A stretch of 64,000 nucleotides of DNA from positions 5,567,001-5,631,000 of the forward strand of contig AP018318.1 of the NCBI GenBank assembly GCA_003990705.1. The letters are read 5' to 3'. The notes under the pieces are model-generated. The model was not told the DNA's origin. It worked only from the letters and a program-made list of their open reading frames with translations, and searched no databases. Origin of the DNA: Nostoc sp. HK-01 (lineage in GTDB: Bacteria > Cyanobacteriota > Cyanobacteriia > Cyanobacteriales > Nostocaceae). Below, one piece after another: positions 25,781 through 34,789 of the stretch. The translations under genes were made by a program, and so were the position numbers. The first letter of the stretch is position 1; the number at the start of each line of letters is the position of its first letter.

Positions 25781-28700
25781 CTAATCATAATCATTAGGAT
25801 TTACACTAAATACCGTTTCATCTTCGACATCATCATCATCATCGTATAGATCTACTGAGACCATTGTCTCTCCTTCCAAACCTTCAAGTCCTTGAATATC
25901 AGGATTATTATGCAACCAAGCTTCCGTTTTATCGGCGCTAGGGGTGATGCTCATTAAAGATTTTTGTGAGAGTAATTTTTTCAGGGTGTAAAACTGTTCC
26001 AAAGAGAATACAGCACCATTAACTGTGGCAATTTCTCTGTCAGTATCATTCAAAATAGTATCAAATAAGCAGGCATTGGTAAGATTAACAGTCTCAAAAT
26101 TAATGTTTCTGAGATTAGCACCAGTCAAATTTGCACCAGTTAAATTTGCACGGCTGAGGTTTGCGCCATTTAAATTTGCATAACTGAGGTTTGCACCAGT
26201 TAAATTTGCCCGACTGAGATTTGCACCAGCTAAATTTGCATAACTGAGATTTGCACCTGAAAAATTTGTCTGTTCAAAATTAGCTTTAGCTAACATCATT
26301 TGTGACAAAGATGCGCCTGAGAGATTAAGTCCAATTAAAGATTGAGGGAGAATTCGCCGGACTAAAACATGATTAGATAAAATTGCCAGTTTACCCATCA
26401 GCATCGTCAAAGCTTCTGGGTAAAATTCAGTGACATTCTCAGGATTACCGCAAGGAGAAAAAGCAACTTTTGTTGCGCGATAGCCAGCACACAATAATAA
26501 AAATATATTTATACCGACGTTGGCATTAATTTGCTCAACATTAATAGGATTATCCAGTGTGTGGAAATAATTCCAAGCTAGATGAACGATTCCTTCATTC
26601 AACCAACGACCTTGACAGTAACCATGCCAAAATAATTCTAGACGTTGTAGTAATAAATCTAGAGAAAAATCGCTTTTAGGCTGGTGTAGTAAAGTTTCAA
26701 TTATCAGTTGTTTGATTTCTCTAGTCAACACACCATAACCAAGTAGTTTATATAGATGTTGAGCAACACTCTGAGGAGAATCTAGGCAAAACATCAGGGT
26801 TCCATAGGCATCTTTTTGCTGCTGAGTCAAGATTTGTAGTTGATCAGCAATAGCGTCAGCACAGAGATATTCACCTAATTTGGGGTGGGAAAATTCTACC
26901 AAAAGTTCGGAGTGGGATGTTTTGAAGTAGAAGGCTGGTAGGGTGTGAGGGTGAGAAGTTTTCGGTAAGTGAATTTGATCGCGATCGCTGTGTAAAATTT
27001 GCAGAGCGATCGCCTGCATTTGCTTTAATAAATCTTGGGGATGACTGCCTGAGAGTAAATTGGCGATCGCTTCTTGTGTACGATGAATGTGAGCCGAACC
27101 AGAACGCAATAGCATGGTTTTAATCCCGCCAATTGCTGGATAGCCTAGTAACCAACGACTCAGGCGATAATAAATTTCCCAAACTACAGTAAAAGTACTA
27201 TTTGATTGAGCTAATTGCCATATTTCATCATCTATGAGTGCGTCACGATGTAAAACCCCTAGCAAATACAGCATCAAAGGTTGGCGCACCAAAGCCGAAA
27301 GTTCGGGAAATTTAGAATTACTGACAAATAAACCAGATTGCTTTAAAAAGGTAAAGAAATTTTGGGCGATGGGTAATGATTGCAAAATTGCCCACTGTTG
27401 AAACCATTGTTTTAATTGTTCTTGTTCTAATGGTTGAATGACTATTTGTTGTAACTGCAATAATATATCAGAGTCAATTTCTTCTAAAGTATTTTTGCGA
27501 CTAGTCAATATAATTTTATGTTTAGCTTCAGATTGAAATTCAATTAGCTGCTGGAGAAAAATTGCCTTTGCCCTTGTGCCTAAACTAGAAGCAGGTAATT
27601 CATCCAAACCATCTAAAAGTAACAAACATCGCGAATGTTCTTGATCAAACCAATCACTTAAATTAACCTGAGTATTCAAAATAAACCCAGAATTAAGAGT
27701 TTCTGCTAAAGTTTTGCCATACTTAATATCCCGCAATCTAATAATTACTGGCATCCAAACAGGATAAAGTTTTCGTGCTACTTCTGCTGCCCAAATTTGG
27801 CAAAAACTGGTTTTACCATATCCTGGTTCTGATGTAATGACAGCGATTGTTTCGCTATCTGCTAACTGTTCTTGCACCCATTTTTTTAAATCAACAGATA
27901 CCGATGGAGAATTACTTTTGTCTGAGACTAAACCCTTGAGAGGAATATAAATATCTTTGAGTGCAAAAGATTCTATAAATAAAGGTGTACTCAGATTTTG
28001 GAGCAGAATCCCCCGATAATTTTCTCGACATAAATCAATTTTGTCTCCTACAGTCGAATTAGTAGAGGTTCCCAAAGTACCTAGTTCTGAGGTGGAAATA
28101 TTTCTAGTAGAACCTAACTGGAAAAATTTTTGTAATTGTGCCAGTTGCGGTGCATTTTCAGCCACAACTTTGAGTAAATATCCACTTAGGGAATGAGTTA
28201 AACGCTGCGTTAACAATTTTGCTTCTAAATCTTCAGCACCATTGGCAATTAACCAAGCTACAGTAGCATTATTCATTTGTTGTACTAATAATGAATCTGC
28301 CACTACAGATAGTGCTTGTTCAGCTTGAGTATCAGTTAATTTACCTGGACTTAGAGTTTTCAAAAGTCCTTGGAGTTGAACATCTTGTAAACTGAGTTTG
28401 CCAATCAACTCTTTCAATATTTCCGCGGGAGTTGGAATCATGGCTCGATTCAGCCAAGGTTTTTGCAGGCTGACTTCTTGTTGAATCACCTGTTGTAAAG
28501 CTTGGAGATAGGCAATTTGAAACGCCAACCATGTACCTTCGTTACGTTTTAAGGCTTTTTTTTCACTGAGACTACGCAATAGGCTTTCTGTTAATCGGGC
28601 GATGACATGAATATCTTCCCAAACAGACCCCAAAGGCAGTTCTAACACCTCAACTAAAGTACAGACATCAAGCGGTGCAAGGCTTTTGAGTTCCATGTCT

Positions 28701-28807
28701 TGGACAATTCGGTAGGCGACTCCCGCCAATTGACCAAGGGAAAATGCTCTAATTTGGTGGATTTCAATCTGGCGTTCTGCCAACCATTGCCGAATACTGA
28801 GGTTCAT
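25781..28807 (-). CDS. NACHT-family STAND ATPase with pentapeptide repeats and acidic tail
   Basis: A 1008-residue signalling ATPase. The N-terminal 260 residues are helical and match no domain I know. Walker A is SEPGYGKTS at about residue 326, Walker B is LLLLDGLDELP at about 396, and the NACHT sensor-1 is ILTSRKN at about 435. A helical region follows (470-820). Pentapeptide repeats A(N/D)Lxx span about 827-910 (LSGASLSQMMLAKANFEQTN...). The end is acidic, with two like motifs ETMVSVD and ETVFSVN flanking a run of aspartates. NACHT-STAND proteins act as ligand-triggered oligomerising switches, and many bacterial ones are antiphage. No effector domain is recognisable here. It is divergent from the DUF3685 gene, about 100 bases apart. 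Confidence 0.8.
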   Translation of the reverse strand: MNLSIRQWLAERQIEIHQIRAFSLGQLAGVAYRIVQDMELKSLAPLDVCTLVEVLELPLGSVWEDIHVIARLTESLLRSLSEKKALKRNEGTWLAFQIAYLQALQQVIQQEVSLQKPWLNRAMIPTPAEILKELIGKLSLQDVQLQGLLKTLSPGKLTDTQAEQALSVVADSLLVQQMNNATVAWLIANGAEDLEAKLLTQRLTHSLSGYLLKVVAENAPQLAQLQKFFQLGSTRNISTSELGTLGTSTNSTVGDKIDLCRENYRGILLQNLSTPLFIESFALKDIYIPLKGLVSDKSNSPSVSVDLKKWVQEQLADSETIAVITSEPGYGKTSFCQIWAAEVARKLYPVWMPVIIRLRDIKYGKTLAETLNSGFILNTQVNLSDWFDQEHSRCLLLLDGLDELPASSLGTRAKAIFLQQLIEFQSEAKHKIILTSRKNTLEEIDSDILLQLQQIVIQPLEQEQLKQWFQQWAILQSLPIAQNFFTFLKQSGLFVSNSKFPELSALVRQPLMLYLLGVLHRDALIDDEIWQLAQSNSTFTVVWEIYYRLSRWLLGYPAIGGIKTMLLRSGSAHIHRTQEAIANLLSGSHPQDLLKQMQAIALQILHSDRDQIHLPKTSHPHTLPAFYFKTSHSELLVEFSHPKLGEYLCADAIADQLQILTQQQKDAYGTLMFCLDSPQSVAQHLYKLLGYGVLTREIKQLIIETLLHQPKSDFSLDLLLQRLELFWHGYCQGRWLNEGIVHLAWNYFHTLDNPINVEQINANVGINIFLLLCAGYRATKVAFSPCGNPENVTEFYPEALTMLMGKLAILSNHVLVRRILPQSLIGLNLSGASLSQMMLAKANFEQTNFSGANLSYANLAGANLSRANLTGANLSYANLNGANLSRANLTGANLTGANLRNINFETVNLTNACLFDTILNDTDREIATVNGAVFSLEQFYTLKKLLSQKSLMSITPSADKTEAWLHNNPDIQGLEGLEGETMVSVDLYDDDDDVEDETVFSVNPNDYD

Positions 28808-28910
28808 CTAATTACACAATTAAGACTCCGCCTATGTAATTATGATTCATTTATGGGTGGACGAAAACAGGTGACAATGAGTAGGAATATCCTTAGTGTC
28901 TCAGGTAATG

Positions 28911-30662
28911 ATGAGCGATCGCCCTCTCAAAATATTACTAATTGACCAAGATCCTATTTTTCGCTTGGGACTGCGGATAGCTTTAGAAGAAATGGCTGAT
29001 TGGCAAGTTGTAGCAGAAGTAGAAACCGATACGGCTGCTTTGCAAAGACTAGCAGAATTTGCTCATCAAGACCCCAACCAAGTAAATCTAGTAGTTTTGG
29101 AATTGGGCAACGGTCGTTCTCTTGATAGTCAGTTACAAAGTTTACAATTGTGTCGTCTGCTCAAAAGTACATATCCCACTTTGCCAATTTTACTGCTGAG
29201 TTCTGTCCAAAACCCAGAAATACTGACTGCGGCTAAGGTAGCTGGGATCAATGGCTATCTCCCTAAAGGTACTCCCATATCTCAAATAATTGCCGTCATA
29301 GCAGAAGTAGCAACAGGTGATTCCTATTGGGTATTAAATCCCAATCCTTCTCCAGTTAATATTTCTCCACCGCCTCAGATGCCTTTATTACGGCTATGGC
29401 ATAATCAGTGTTTATTGGGAATTAATTATATTAATGATTCCTTAGCAAAAGTTACATTACAATTACAAACCCCAGGTTTACCAATACTAGAACGGGCTGT
29501 ACTGGCTGGACAACGGCGAGAACTTTTAGCGGCTCATTGGTTACTCAATAAATTTTTAAGTTCATCCCAACAAAGGCAACAATTAACTTCCTCTCCTGAA
29601 GAATTGCCATTTATTCCTTTATCTAGTAGTGCTATTGTCACAACAGATGTGGAACAACCACTAACTTTGCTACCAGATATTAACCCAATTAACTTACAAT
29701 TTGAATTATTTTCTACTTGTATCAATAAGCTACAATCGCCCTTAGAAAACGTTGCGGATGTTCCTTTAGAAATTGATATTTTATATGAAGCGAAAAAACG
29801 TGATTTACTTTATTTAATATTACAAAAATTAGCTACACAGTTAGATAGTTTACGTGCGGCTCAAATTACAATTGAGCAGTTAGAAGGATACAAAAACACT
29901 ATATTATTTGATGTTTGGCAAGCTACAGTTACAGATTTTTTCGGTAAATTTTCCCAAGTTCAAGTCGGGAAGCAAAGTATTGCAGTGGTAAATGTATTGT
30001 TGCAAAATCCTAGAGTTATTCAAACAGAAATATTAAATAAAATTCCTTTTGTATTAGAGTTATTTTCTTATTTACTGTTTCAGACAGATTTATATATTGA
30101 TAATCATGCTTATTTAGCTGATAGTGATGATGCTAAATCTCAGGCATTGATCATTTTAGAGAATTTGTTGATTCAGGTTGGTAATGGGGTATTACAACCA
30201 CTGTTAAATTATTTAGCAGATGTAGAAGCGATTAAAAAAAATTTCTATACTCGGAAGTTAATTTCTACGCGAGAAATTGAACGTTTTAGAAATGAATTAT
30301 CGTGGAAATATCGTTTAAATAATTATGTTAATGAAGCCAAAGCAATTTTTGAAAGCCGCTATGAGTTGTTTGTATTAGCACCGCGTGGGATTGCTAAAAC
30401 TTCGATATATGCTCCGCGAAACGCAGAATTAGCCAAGCTTTCGGGAGTTCCTTTATTGGTGACGCTAGGGCTAGAATTTTGGGATGCGATCGCTCCTCGT
30501 CTACAATCCCTATTATCTTTTCTAGGGAGTGGTATTGTCTTTGTGCTGACTCAAATTATCGGTCGTGGTTTAGGTTTAATCGGTCGTGGGATTTTGCAAG
30601 GTATCGGTAGTGTGTCGTTCCAAGATAAAAATTTCAACCGCAACAGCGAAAGACCAAAGTGA
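28911..30662 (+). CDS. DUF3685 (Ycf55-like) protein with degenerate receiver domain
   Basis: About 583 residues. The N-terminal 120 residues are a response-regulator receiver: acidic pocket LLIDQDP, LLLSS at the switch position, and Lys in YLPKGTPI. The phospho-acceptor position reads VVLELGNG, with Glu instead of Asp, so phosphorylation is unlikely and the domain may be locked on. The rest matches DUF3685, related to red-algal plastid Ycf55: REIERFRNELSWKYRLNNYVNEAKAIFESRYELF, and a hydrophobic C-terminal segment RLQSLLSFLGSGIVFVLTQII. The start at 28911 is chosen for its AGG five bases upstream; ATG 28908 and GTG 28896 are in frame. Function unknown. Confidence 0.8.
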   Translation: MSDRPLKILLIDQDPIFRLGLRIALEEMADWQVVAEVETDTAALQRLAEFAHQDPNQVNLVVLELGNGRSLDSQLQSLQLCRLLKSTYPTLPILLLSSVQNPEILTAAKVAGINGYLPKGTPISQIIAVIAEVATGDSYWVLNPNPSPVNISPPPQMPLLRLWHNQCLLGINYINDSLAKVTLQLQTPGLPILERAVLAGQRRELLAAHWLLNKFLSSSQQRQQLTSSPEELPFIPLSSSAIVTTDVEQPLTLLPDINPINLQFELFSTCINKLQSPLENVADVPLEIDILYEAKKRDLLYLILQKLATQLDSLRAAQITIEQLEGYKNTILFDVWQATVTDFFGKFSQVQVGKQSIAVVNVLLQNPRVIQTEILNKIPFVLELFSYLLFQTDLYIDNHAYLADSDDAKSQALIILENLLIQVGNGVLQPLLNYLADVEAIKKNFYTRKLISTREIERFRNELSWKYRLNNYVNEAKAIFESRYELFVLAPRGIAKTSIYAPRNAELAKLSGVPLLVTLGLEFWDAIAPRLQSLLSFLGSGIVFVLTQIIGRGLGLIGRGILQGIGSVSFQDKNFNRNSERPK

Positions 30663-30679
30663 ATAAGTAGTCATTACCA

Positions 30680-30819
30680 TCGATTTCAAATTTAGGTTCT
30701 TTAACAGCTACAGAATCAAATCGATACGCCTCTGCATTGGCTACCGGATTTTGCAACAGTTCAAATAGTAAACTAGGGAATTATTGAAATAGCTTGTAAA
30801 ATATCGAGTCGCGGCGCAT
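30680..30819 (-). pseudogene. Remnant of an Rpn/DUF2887-type nuclease (PD-(D/E)XK transposase-like)
   Basis: Read from the ATG at 30817-30819 on the minus strand: MRRDSIFYKLFQ, a TAA stop at 30781-30783, then in the same frame FPSLLFELLQNPVANAEAYR and FDSVAVKEPKFEIDG. This is the recognisable N-terminus of the Rpn/DUF2887 family (DSIFYRLFQ-x-FPSLLFEL and AYRFDSVxxKEPxFxIDG). A single CAA-to-TAA change explains the stop. Similarity ends after FEIDG at about 30680, so the remaining C-terminal part is deleted. It has no full-length reading frame and is a decayed mobile-type gene. Confidence 0.8.
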
Positions 30820-30830
30820 TCAATTAAATA

Positions 30831-31535
30831 ATGAATAACAGTGATCTGATCGGATTAGCAGCATCTTACACCTACGCTATCGGTTTATTAGCCCTTGGTG
30901 AAGGAATGCGGAGGCTATTTGGTGTCAAGCCAGATTTAACTCGCAAGGTTATCCATATTGGTGCGGGGACGTGGGTGTTTGGTGTGCTGTTGCTGTTTAA
31001 ACATTGGCAAATCGGTATTATCCCTTTCGCCACCTTTATTTTCATCAATTATCTGCTTTATCGTTATCGAATTATCGGTGCAATGGATACTGAAGATAGT
31101 TCCCCAGGTACTGTTTATTTTGCAATTTCAGTTACTATCCTTTTTGGGTTATTTTGGCGACCAGATGATTCAGTTGATCATGTCCCCATTGCTGTAGCGG
31201 GAATTATGGCTATGACTTGGGGAGATGCTTTAGCTGCATTAATTGGTAAACGTTTCGGAAAACATCAATATCAAATAGGCTCATCTGTGCGTTCTTGGGA
31301 AGGTTCACTGGCGATGTTTTTAGCTAGTGCAACAGCAATATTTCTGGTACTAATGTTTTTACCTAATTCTTTACTTAGCCAAGCTGTGTCTATTGGTGCG
31401 GGAAAGGCTTTATTAATAGCATTAGTGAGTGCTAGTTGTGCAACTTTAGTTGAAGCCATATCACCCCACGGGACAGATAACCTTGGTGTCCCACTAGTTA
31501 CAGCAGGTGTGATTTGGGGATTGATGCAGATTTAA
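30831..31535 (+). CDS. Phytol kinase / dolichol kinase-like CTP-transferase family membrane protein
   Basis: A 234-residue polytopic membrane protein with about six hydrophobic segments. Family motifs are DLTRKVIHIGAG near residue 36, TWGDALAALIGKRFGKH near 125, SWEGSLAMF near 150, and VEAISPHGTDNLGVPL near 205. These match the VTE5/phytol kinase-like branch of the phosphatidate cytidylyltransferase superfamily. The likely reaction is CTP-dependent phosphorylation of phytol or another polyprenol, in the salvage of chlorophyll phytol for tocopherol or quinone synthesis. The exact substrate is inferred. Confidence 0.82.
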   Translation: MNNSDLIGLAASYTYAIGLLALGEGMRRLFGVKPDLTRKVIHIGAGTWVFGVLLLFKHWQIGIIPFATFIFINYLLYRYRIIGAMDTEDSSPGTVYFAISVTILFGLFWRPDDSVDHVPIAVAGIMAMTWGDALAALIGKRFGKHQYQIGSSVRSWEGSLAMFLASATAIFLVLMFLPNSLLSQAVSIGAGKALLIALVSASCATLVEAISPHGTDNLGVPLVTAGVIWGLMQI

Positions 31536-31726
31536 TTTAAGTAAGTCGGTGAGAATAAACCCAACTATCTAACAGAATATAAAATTGGCGTAATCTTTGC
31601 GATTGCTTCATTCCACTTCGTTTCATTCGCAATGACATAACGTGAATTATTTAAGCGTTTCTACTTATCGTCTGGTTTCTGTCAAACGATGGGTGTGATG
31701 TCTTTTCACTTCTTGTATTTTAAAAA

Positions 31727-32479
31727 ATGCCACCACAAAAATATGATGGGGAGAAAATCAACGTGAGTACAAACCAAAAAGTTGCTGTCGTCACTGGTGG
31801 AAATCGTGGATTGGGATTTGAAGCTTCTCGTCAACTGGCGAAACAAGGATATAAGGTAATTCTCACCAGCAGAGACGAAGATAAAGGTAAAGCCGCCGCA
31901 CAAAAGTTACAGGCTGAGGGTTTAGATGTAATTGCTTATACTTTAGATGTCACCAGTGATGAAAGTAGTCAAAATTTAGCTGAGTTTATTGATCAGCAGT
32001 TTGGCAAACTTGATGCACTGGTCAATAATGCAGGTATTTATATTGATGCTCAAGCAGGAAGCAAGGGCATTATTGATACCAAAATTGATACTTTGCAGAC
32101 AACAATTGATACAAATGTTTATGGTGTTGTGCGAGTTACTCAAGCGTTAATTCCCTTGATGAAGAAACAAAATTACGGACGAATAGTTAATGTTTCTTCG
32201 GGAATGGGACAGTTAACAGATATGGAGGGTGGTTCTCCTGGATACCGTATTTCTAAAACAGCTTTAAATGCTGTAACCCGAATTTTTGCCAGTGAATTAA
32301 TAGGTAGCAATATATTAGTTAATTCTGTATGTCCAGGTTGGGTAAAAACTGATATGGGTGGCGCTAATGCACCACGTACACCAGAACAAGGAGTTGATAC
32401 AATTGTCTGGCTGGCTACCCTTAAAGATGATGGTGTGACTGGGGGATTTTTCCGCGATCGCCAACCAATTGCTTGGTAA
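31727..32479 (+). CDS. Short-chain dehydrogenase/reductase (carbonyl reductase-like)
   Basis: A 250-residue classical SDR. The NAD(P)-binding motif is VVTGGNRGLGFEAS, with Arg following the glycine turn (TSRDEDKG) as in NADPH-preferring enzymes. It has LDVTSD, the NNAGI stabilising motif, catalytic Ser in VNVSSGMGQL, and YRISK as the YxxxK motif. The C-terminal GWVKTDMGG resembles plant and animal carbonyl reductases. Homologues commonly start at STNQKVAVV; a GTG at 31763 with GGGGAG upstream is an alternative start. Substrate unknown. Confidence 0.88.
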   Translation: MPPQKYDGEKINVSTNQKVAVVTGGNRGLGFEASRQLAKQGYKVILTSRDEDKGKAAAQKLQAEGLDVIAYTLDVTSDESSQNLAEFIDQQFGKLDALVNNAGIYIDAQAGSKGIIDTKIDTLQTTIDTNVYGVVRVTQALIPLMKKQNYGRIVNVSSGMGQLTDMEGGSPGYRISKTALNAVTRIFASELIGSNILVNSVCPGWVKTDMGGANAPRTPEQGVDTIVWLATLKDDGVTGGFFRDRQPIAW

Positions 32480-32918
32480 AATTTTATATTTAGTTATTAA
32501 TCAATACAAATAATTCATGATAATTAACAGTACAAAGTTGGGTGAAGTATAAGATTTTCCTGACATAGAATCGCCGGGCAAAAATCAATGGGAAATCTGA
32601 ACAAATGGTGTGGGCTGATACAGTAATTTTTAGGCAGCTATTATAGGCTTTATATGCCCTTTACTTTTACCCTTATGGCGGAAATATCCGCTAAAAAAGC
32701 ACCAAAGCAGTAGATAATTATTCCTAAAAAAGTAGGGTTGATAAACTTCAACCACAATACTGATGTAACAACATAGGAAAATTACTATGCTTTGGTGATT
32801 TACTTAATTTTGGTCATAAAGAATTATCTTGAAGTCACTCTTACACTCCTAAACCAAAATCTTCAGCCTCTTCAGCGATCGCCCACACTAATTCACCCCA
32901 TTCGCTATTACAATCGAT
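32480..32918. other. Intergenic region before miaE
   Basis: A 439-base gap. A minus-strand open stretch of about 43 codons near 32650-32780 (with FLGIIIYCFGAFLADIS, hydrophobic) has no start codon after its upstream stop; it may be a decayed membrane gene, but I cannot support it. No RNA gene, repeat or promoter is recognised. Confidence 0.45.
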
Positions 32919-33563
32919 TTGCTGGGATACTCAGCAGGATTGCAATTTCTTCAATTTCAGCCTGTGCTTACTTCTGCATTACCGACTATCAACGCCCTCA
33001 AGCAGCCGACATCTGATGCTTGGGTAGAACAAGCGATCGCAAATTTAGATATTATTTTGCTTGACCATTCCCACTGCGAACGCAAAGCCGCAGGGGTGGC
33101 GTTAAATTTTATGTTTCGCTATCCTTCCAATACCAAAATGGTAAGGGAATTAACTGCGATCGCTCGTGAAGAATTAGAACACTTTGAACTCGTCAACCAG
33201 TGGCTAGAACGCCGCAATATACCCTTAGCACCTTTATCACCGCCTCCCTATGGTGCTGGTTTAAAAGCCGCTGTCCGTCCCAACGAACCAGACCGTTTTT
33301 TAGATTCCTTACTCGTCACTGGCTTAATAGAAGGCCGCAGTCACGAAAGACTAGGACTTTTAGCTACACACTGTCCTGAAGCAGAATTAGCTAAATTTTA
33401 TCAAAGCTTAATGGCATCGGAAGCAAGACACTTTGGTACATACTGGGTTTTAGCAGATACTTATTTTGACCGCGAAATCGTCCAGCAACGGCTGGATGAG
33501 TTAGCAATTGTTGAAAGCGATCTGCTGGTAAACTTGCATCCAGAGCCAAGAATTCATAGTTAG
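32919..33563 (+). CDS. miaE: tRNA-(ms2io6A)-hydroxylase MiaE
   Basis: A ferritin-like diiron monooxygenase that hydroxylates the isopentenyl group of ms2i6A at position 37 of tRNAs reading U-initial codons. Iron-ligand motifs are visible: DHSHCERKAAG, AREELEHFE, GLIEGRSHERL and ASEARHFGTYW. The open frame starts at a TTG (32919, 214 residues); a GTG at 32964 gives 199 residues, closer to the family's beginning at PTINALKQPT, and neither has a good ribosome site. Start uncertain. It is followed 29 bases later by a VOC-family gene. Confidence 0.9.
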   Translation: MLGYSAGLQFLQFQPVLTSALPTINALKQPTSDAWVEQAIANLDIILLDHSHCERKAAGVALNFMFRYPSNTKMVRELTAIAREELEHFELVNQWLERRNIPLAPLSPPPYGAGLKAAVRPNEPDRFLDSLLVTGLIEGRSHERLGLLATHCPEAELAKFYQSLMASEARHFGTYWVLADTYFDREIVQQRLDELAIVESDLLVNLHPEPRIHS

Positions 33564-33592
33564 TATATTCACTAATAGACATCATAGTTATC

Positions 33593-33997
33593 ATGCTTCA
33601 GTTAACACATATCAGGCTGCTAGTAACCAACTACACAGATTGTTTTCTCTTCTACCGTGACATACTCGGCTTTTGGATTGATTGGGGTGATGAAAATAGC
33701 GGCTATGCTGAGTTGCACACCGGATCTCACCTTAAACTGGCATTATTTAGAAAAGATTTTATGGCTGAAGCAATTCCCAGTGCTTATCTACCTTCGGCTT
33801 TTGATTGTCAAAACAAAATGGCTTTAGTTTTCGCCGTTGATAACGTGGATGAAGTCTACGAAAAACTCAAAGAACGCAACGTCATAGTTGTCACCCAACC
33901 CTTAGATCGTCCAGCCTGGGGACTCCGCACAGCACATTTTCGTGATCCTGATGGTAATTTGATTGAAATCTTTAGTAATCTGGGGTCGGTAAATTAG
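33593..33997 (+). CDS. VOC family protein (glyoxalase/bleomycin-resistance fold)
   Basis: A 134-residue vicinal-oxygen-chelate protein with two beta-alpha-beta-beta-beta modules. The first metal-ligand histidine is in LQLTHIRLLV. The later block WGLRTAHFRDPDGNLIEIFSNL carries His and Glu ligands. It has FYRDILGFWIDWGD as usual for the family. Substrate is not predictable from sequence; it could be a lyase, dioxygenase-like or resistance protein. It lies 29 bases downstream of miaE and is possibly in the same transcript. Confidence 0.85.
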   Translation: MLQLTHIRLLVTNYTDCFLFYRDILGFWIDWGDENSGYAELHTGSHLKLALFRKDFMAEAIPSAYLPSAFDCQNKMALVFAVDNVDEVYEKLKERNVIVVTQPLDRPAWGLRTAHFRDPDGNLIEIFSNLGSVN

Positions 33998-34208
33998 GAT
34001 TTTGCTGTCTCTAACTACACAATGGATAAATTTTCTGCAATTGTGCGTGATATCCATGATTCACAAGATGTGATCTTGGGAATATTGACAATATTCTGCT
34101 CTACTCTACACTTGTATCAGGATTTTGTTCTTAGCGAAGTGTAAATAATTAGAGGTTTAACTTCAATTTAAAATTCACAATTAATCTGTGGGAAATTTTT
34201 GTGAGCTT

Positions 34209-34751
34209 ATGCTTTCAGGAAAGTGGAAATTTCTGCGGATTTTACTACTCAGTATTATTGTTACTGCTGCTATTAGTGTTTATATCACTCAGCCCCAAAA
34301 TCCAGTAACAGTTTTCCATACTGAAAATCCAGTAAAACCGCAATTTTCAGTCATGCAACATACTGAAAATCTTGTGGTTGATCCAGAGCGTATTAACTAT
34401 AAATCTATACCATTAGAAAGTCTGAATGCGGCTCGCCAAGGGAGTGACCCAGAAACCCTGGCGTTGAATGCGATTGAAGATGTAGGGTCAGAAAAGGGGA
34501 TAGATAAGATAGAAGTGATTTATCCCCAGCACAATCAAGCCCTAGTGACCATTACACACATTCCCCAAAATAGTAATTCAGTCAATGCGATTAAATATCG
34601 GGTGGAGATGAATACTTTTGGGCGATCGCTTTTAGTGAGTTCGCCGCCTGTGTGGGAAATTATCTGGGCTGGCTCCCAGGTACAATGTAAACCTGGAAGT
34701 CGCCACAGCAAACAATTAAATCAGAGTAAAAATCTGAAGTGTGAAGGATAA
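34209..34751 (+). CDS. Hypothetical membrane-anchored or secreted protein (180 aa)
   Basis: One N-terminal hydrophobic segment (FLRILLLSIIVTAAISVYI) follows a basic start, so it is an anchored or exported protein. The remaining 150 residues are soluble, with no known domain: LNAARQGSDPETLALNAI, a beta-rich IEVIYPQHNQALVTITHI, and a basic Ser/Lys tail with two cysteines. The ATG at 34209 is preferred to an upstream in-frame GTG at 34188. Convergent with the ylqD gene. No function is assigned. Confidence 0.6.
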   Translation: MLSGKWKFLRILLLSIIVTAAISVYITQPQNPVTVFHTENPVKPQFSVMQHTENLVVDPERINYKSIPLESLNAARQGSDPETLALNAIEDVGSEKGIDKIEVIYPQHNQALVTITHIPQNSNSVNAIKYRVEMNTFGRSLLVSSPPVWEIIWAGSQVQCKPGSRHSKQLNQSKNLKCEG

Positions 34752-34781
34752 AATTTTCATACTTTCAGACTTCACACTTCA
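34735..34781. terminator. Bidirectional hairpin between convergent genes
   Basis: TGAAGTGTGAAG (34735-34746) and its exact complement CTTCACACTTCA (34770-34781), with an AT-rich 23-nt loop, overlap the end of the upstream gene and precede the end of the ylqD gene. TATGAAGTGTGAA recurs after hmpF at about 63088, so the arm is also a dispersed sequence. Confidence 0.5.
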
Positions 34782-34789
34782 TACTTTAT

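Noticed and set aside
32640-32785. Minus-strand hydrophobic open stretch (FLGIIIYCFGAFLADIS)
   Set aside because: No start codon between stops and no paralogue found in the window.
32792-33016. Plus-strand ORF overlapping the miaE start
   Set aside because: It overlaps miaE in another frame and has no supporting features.
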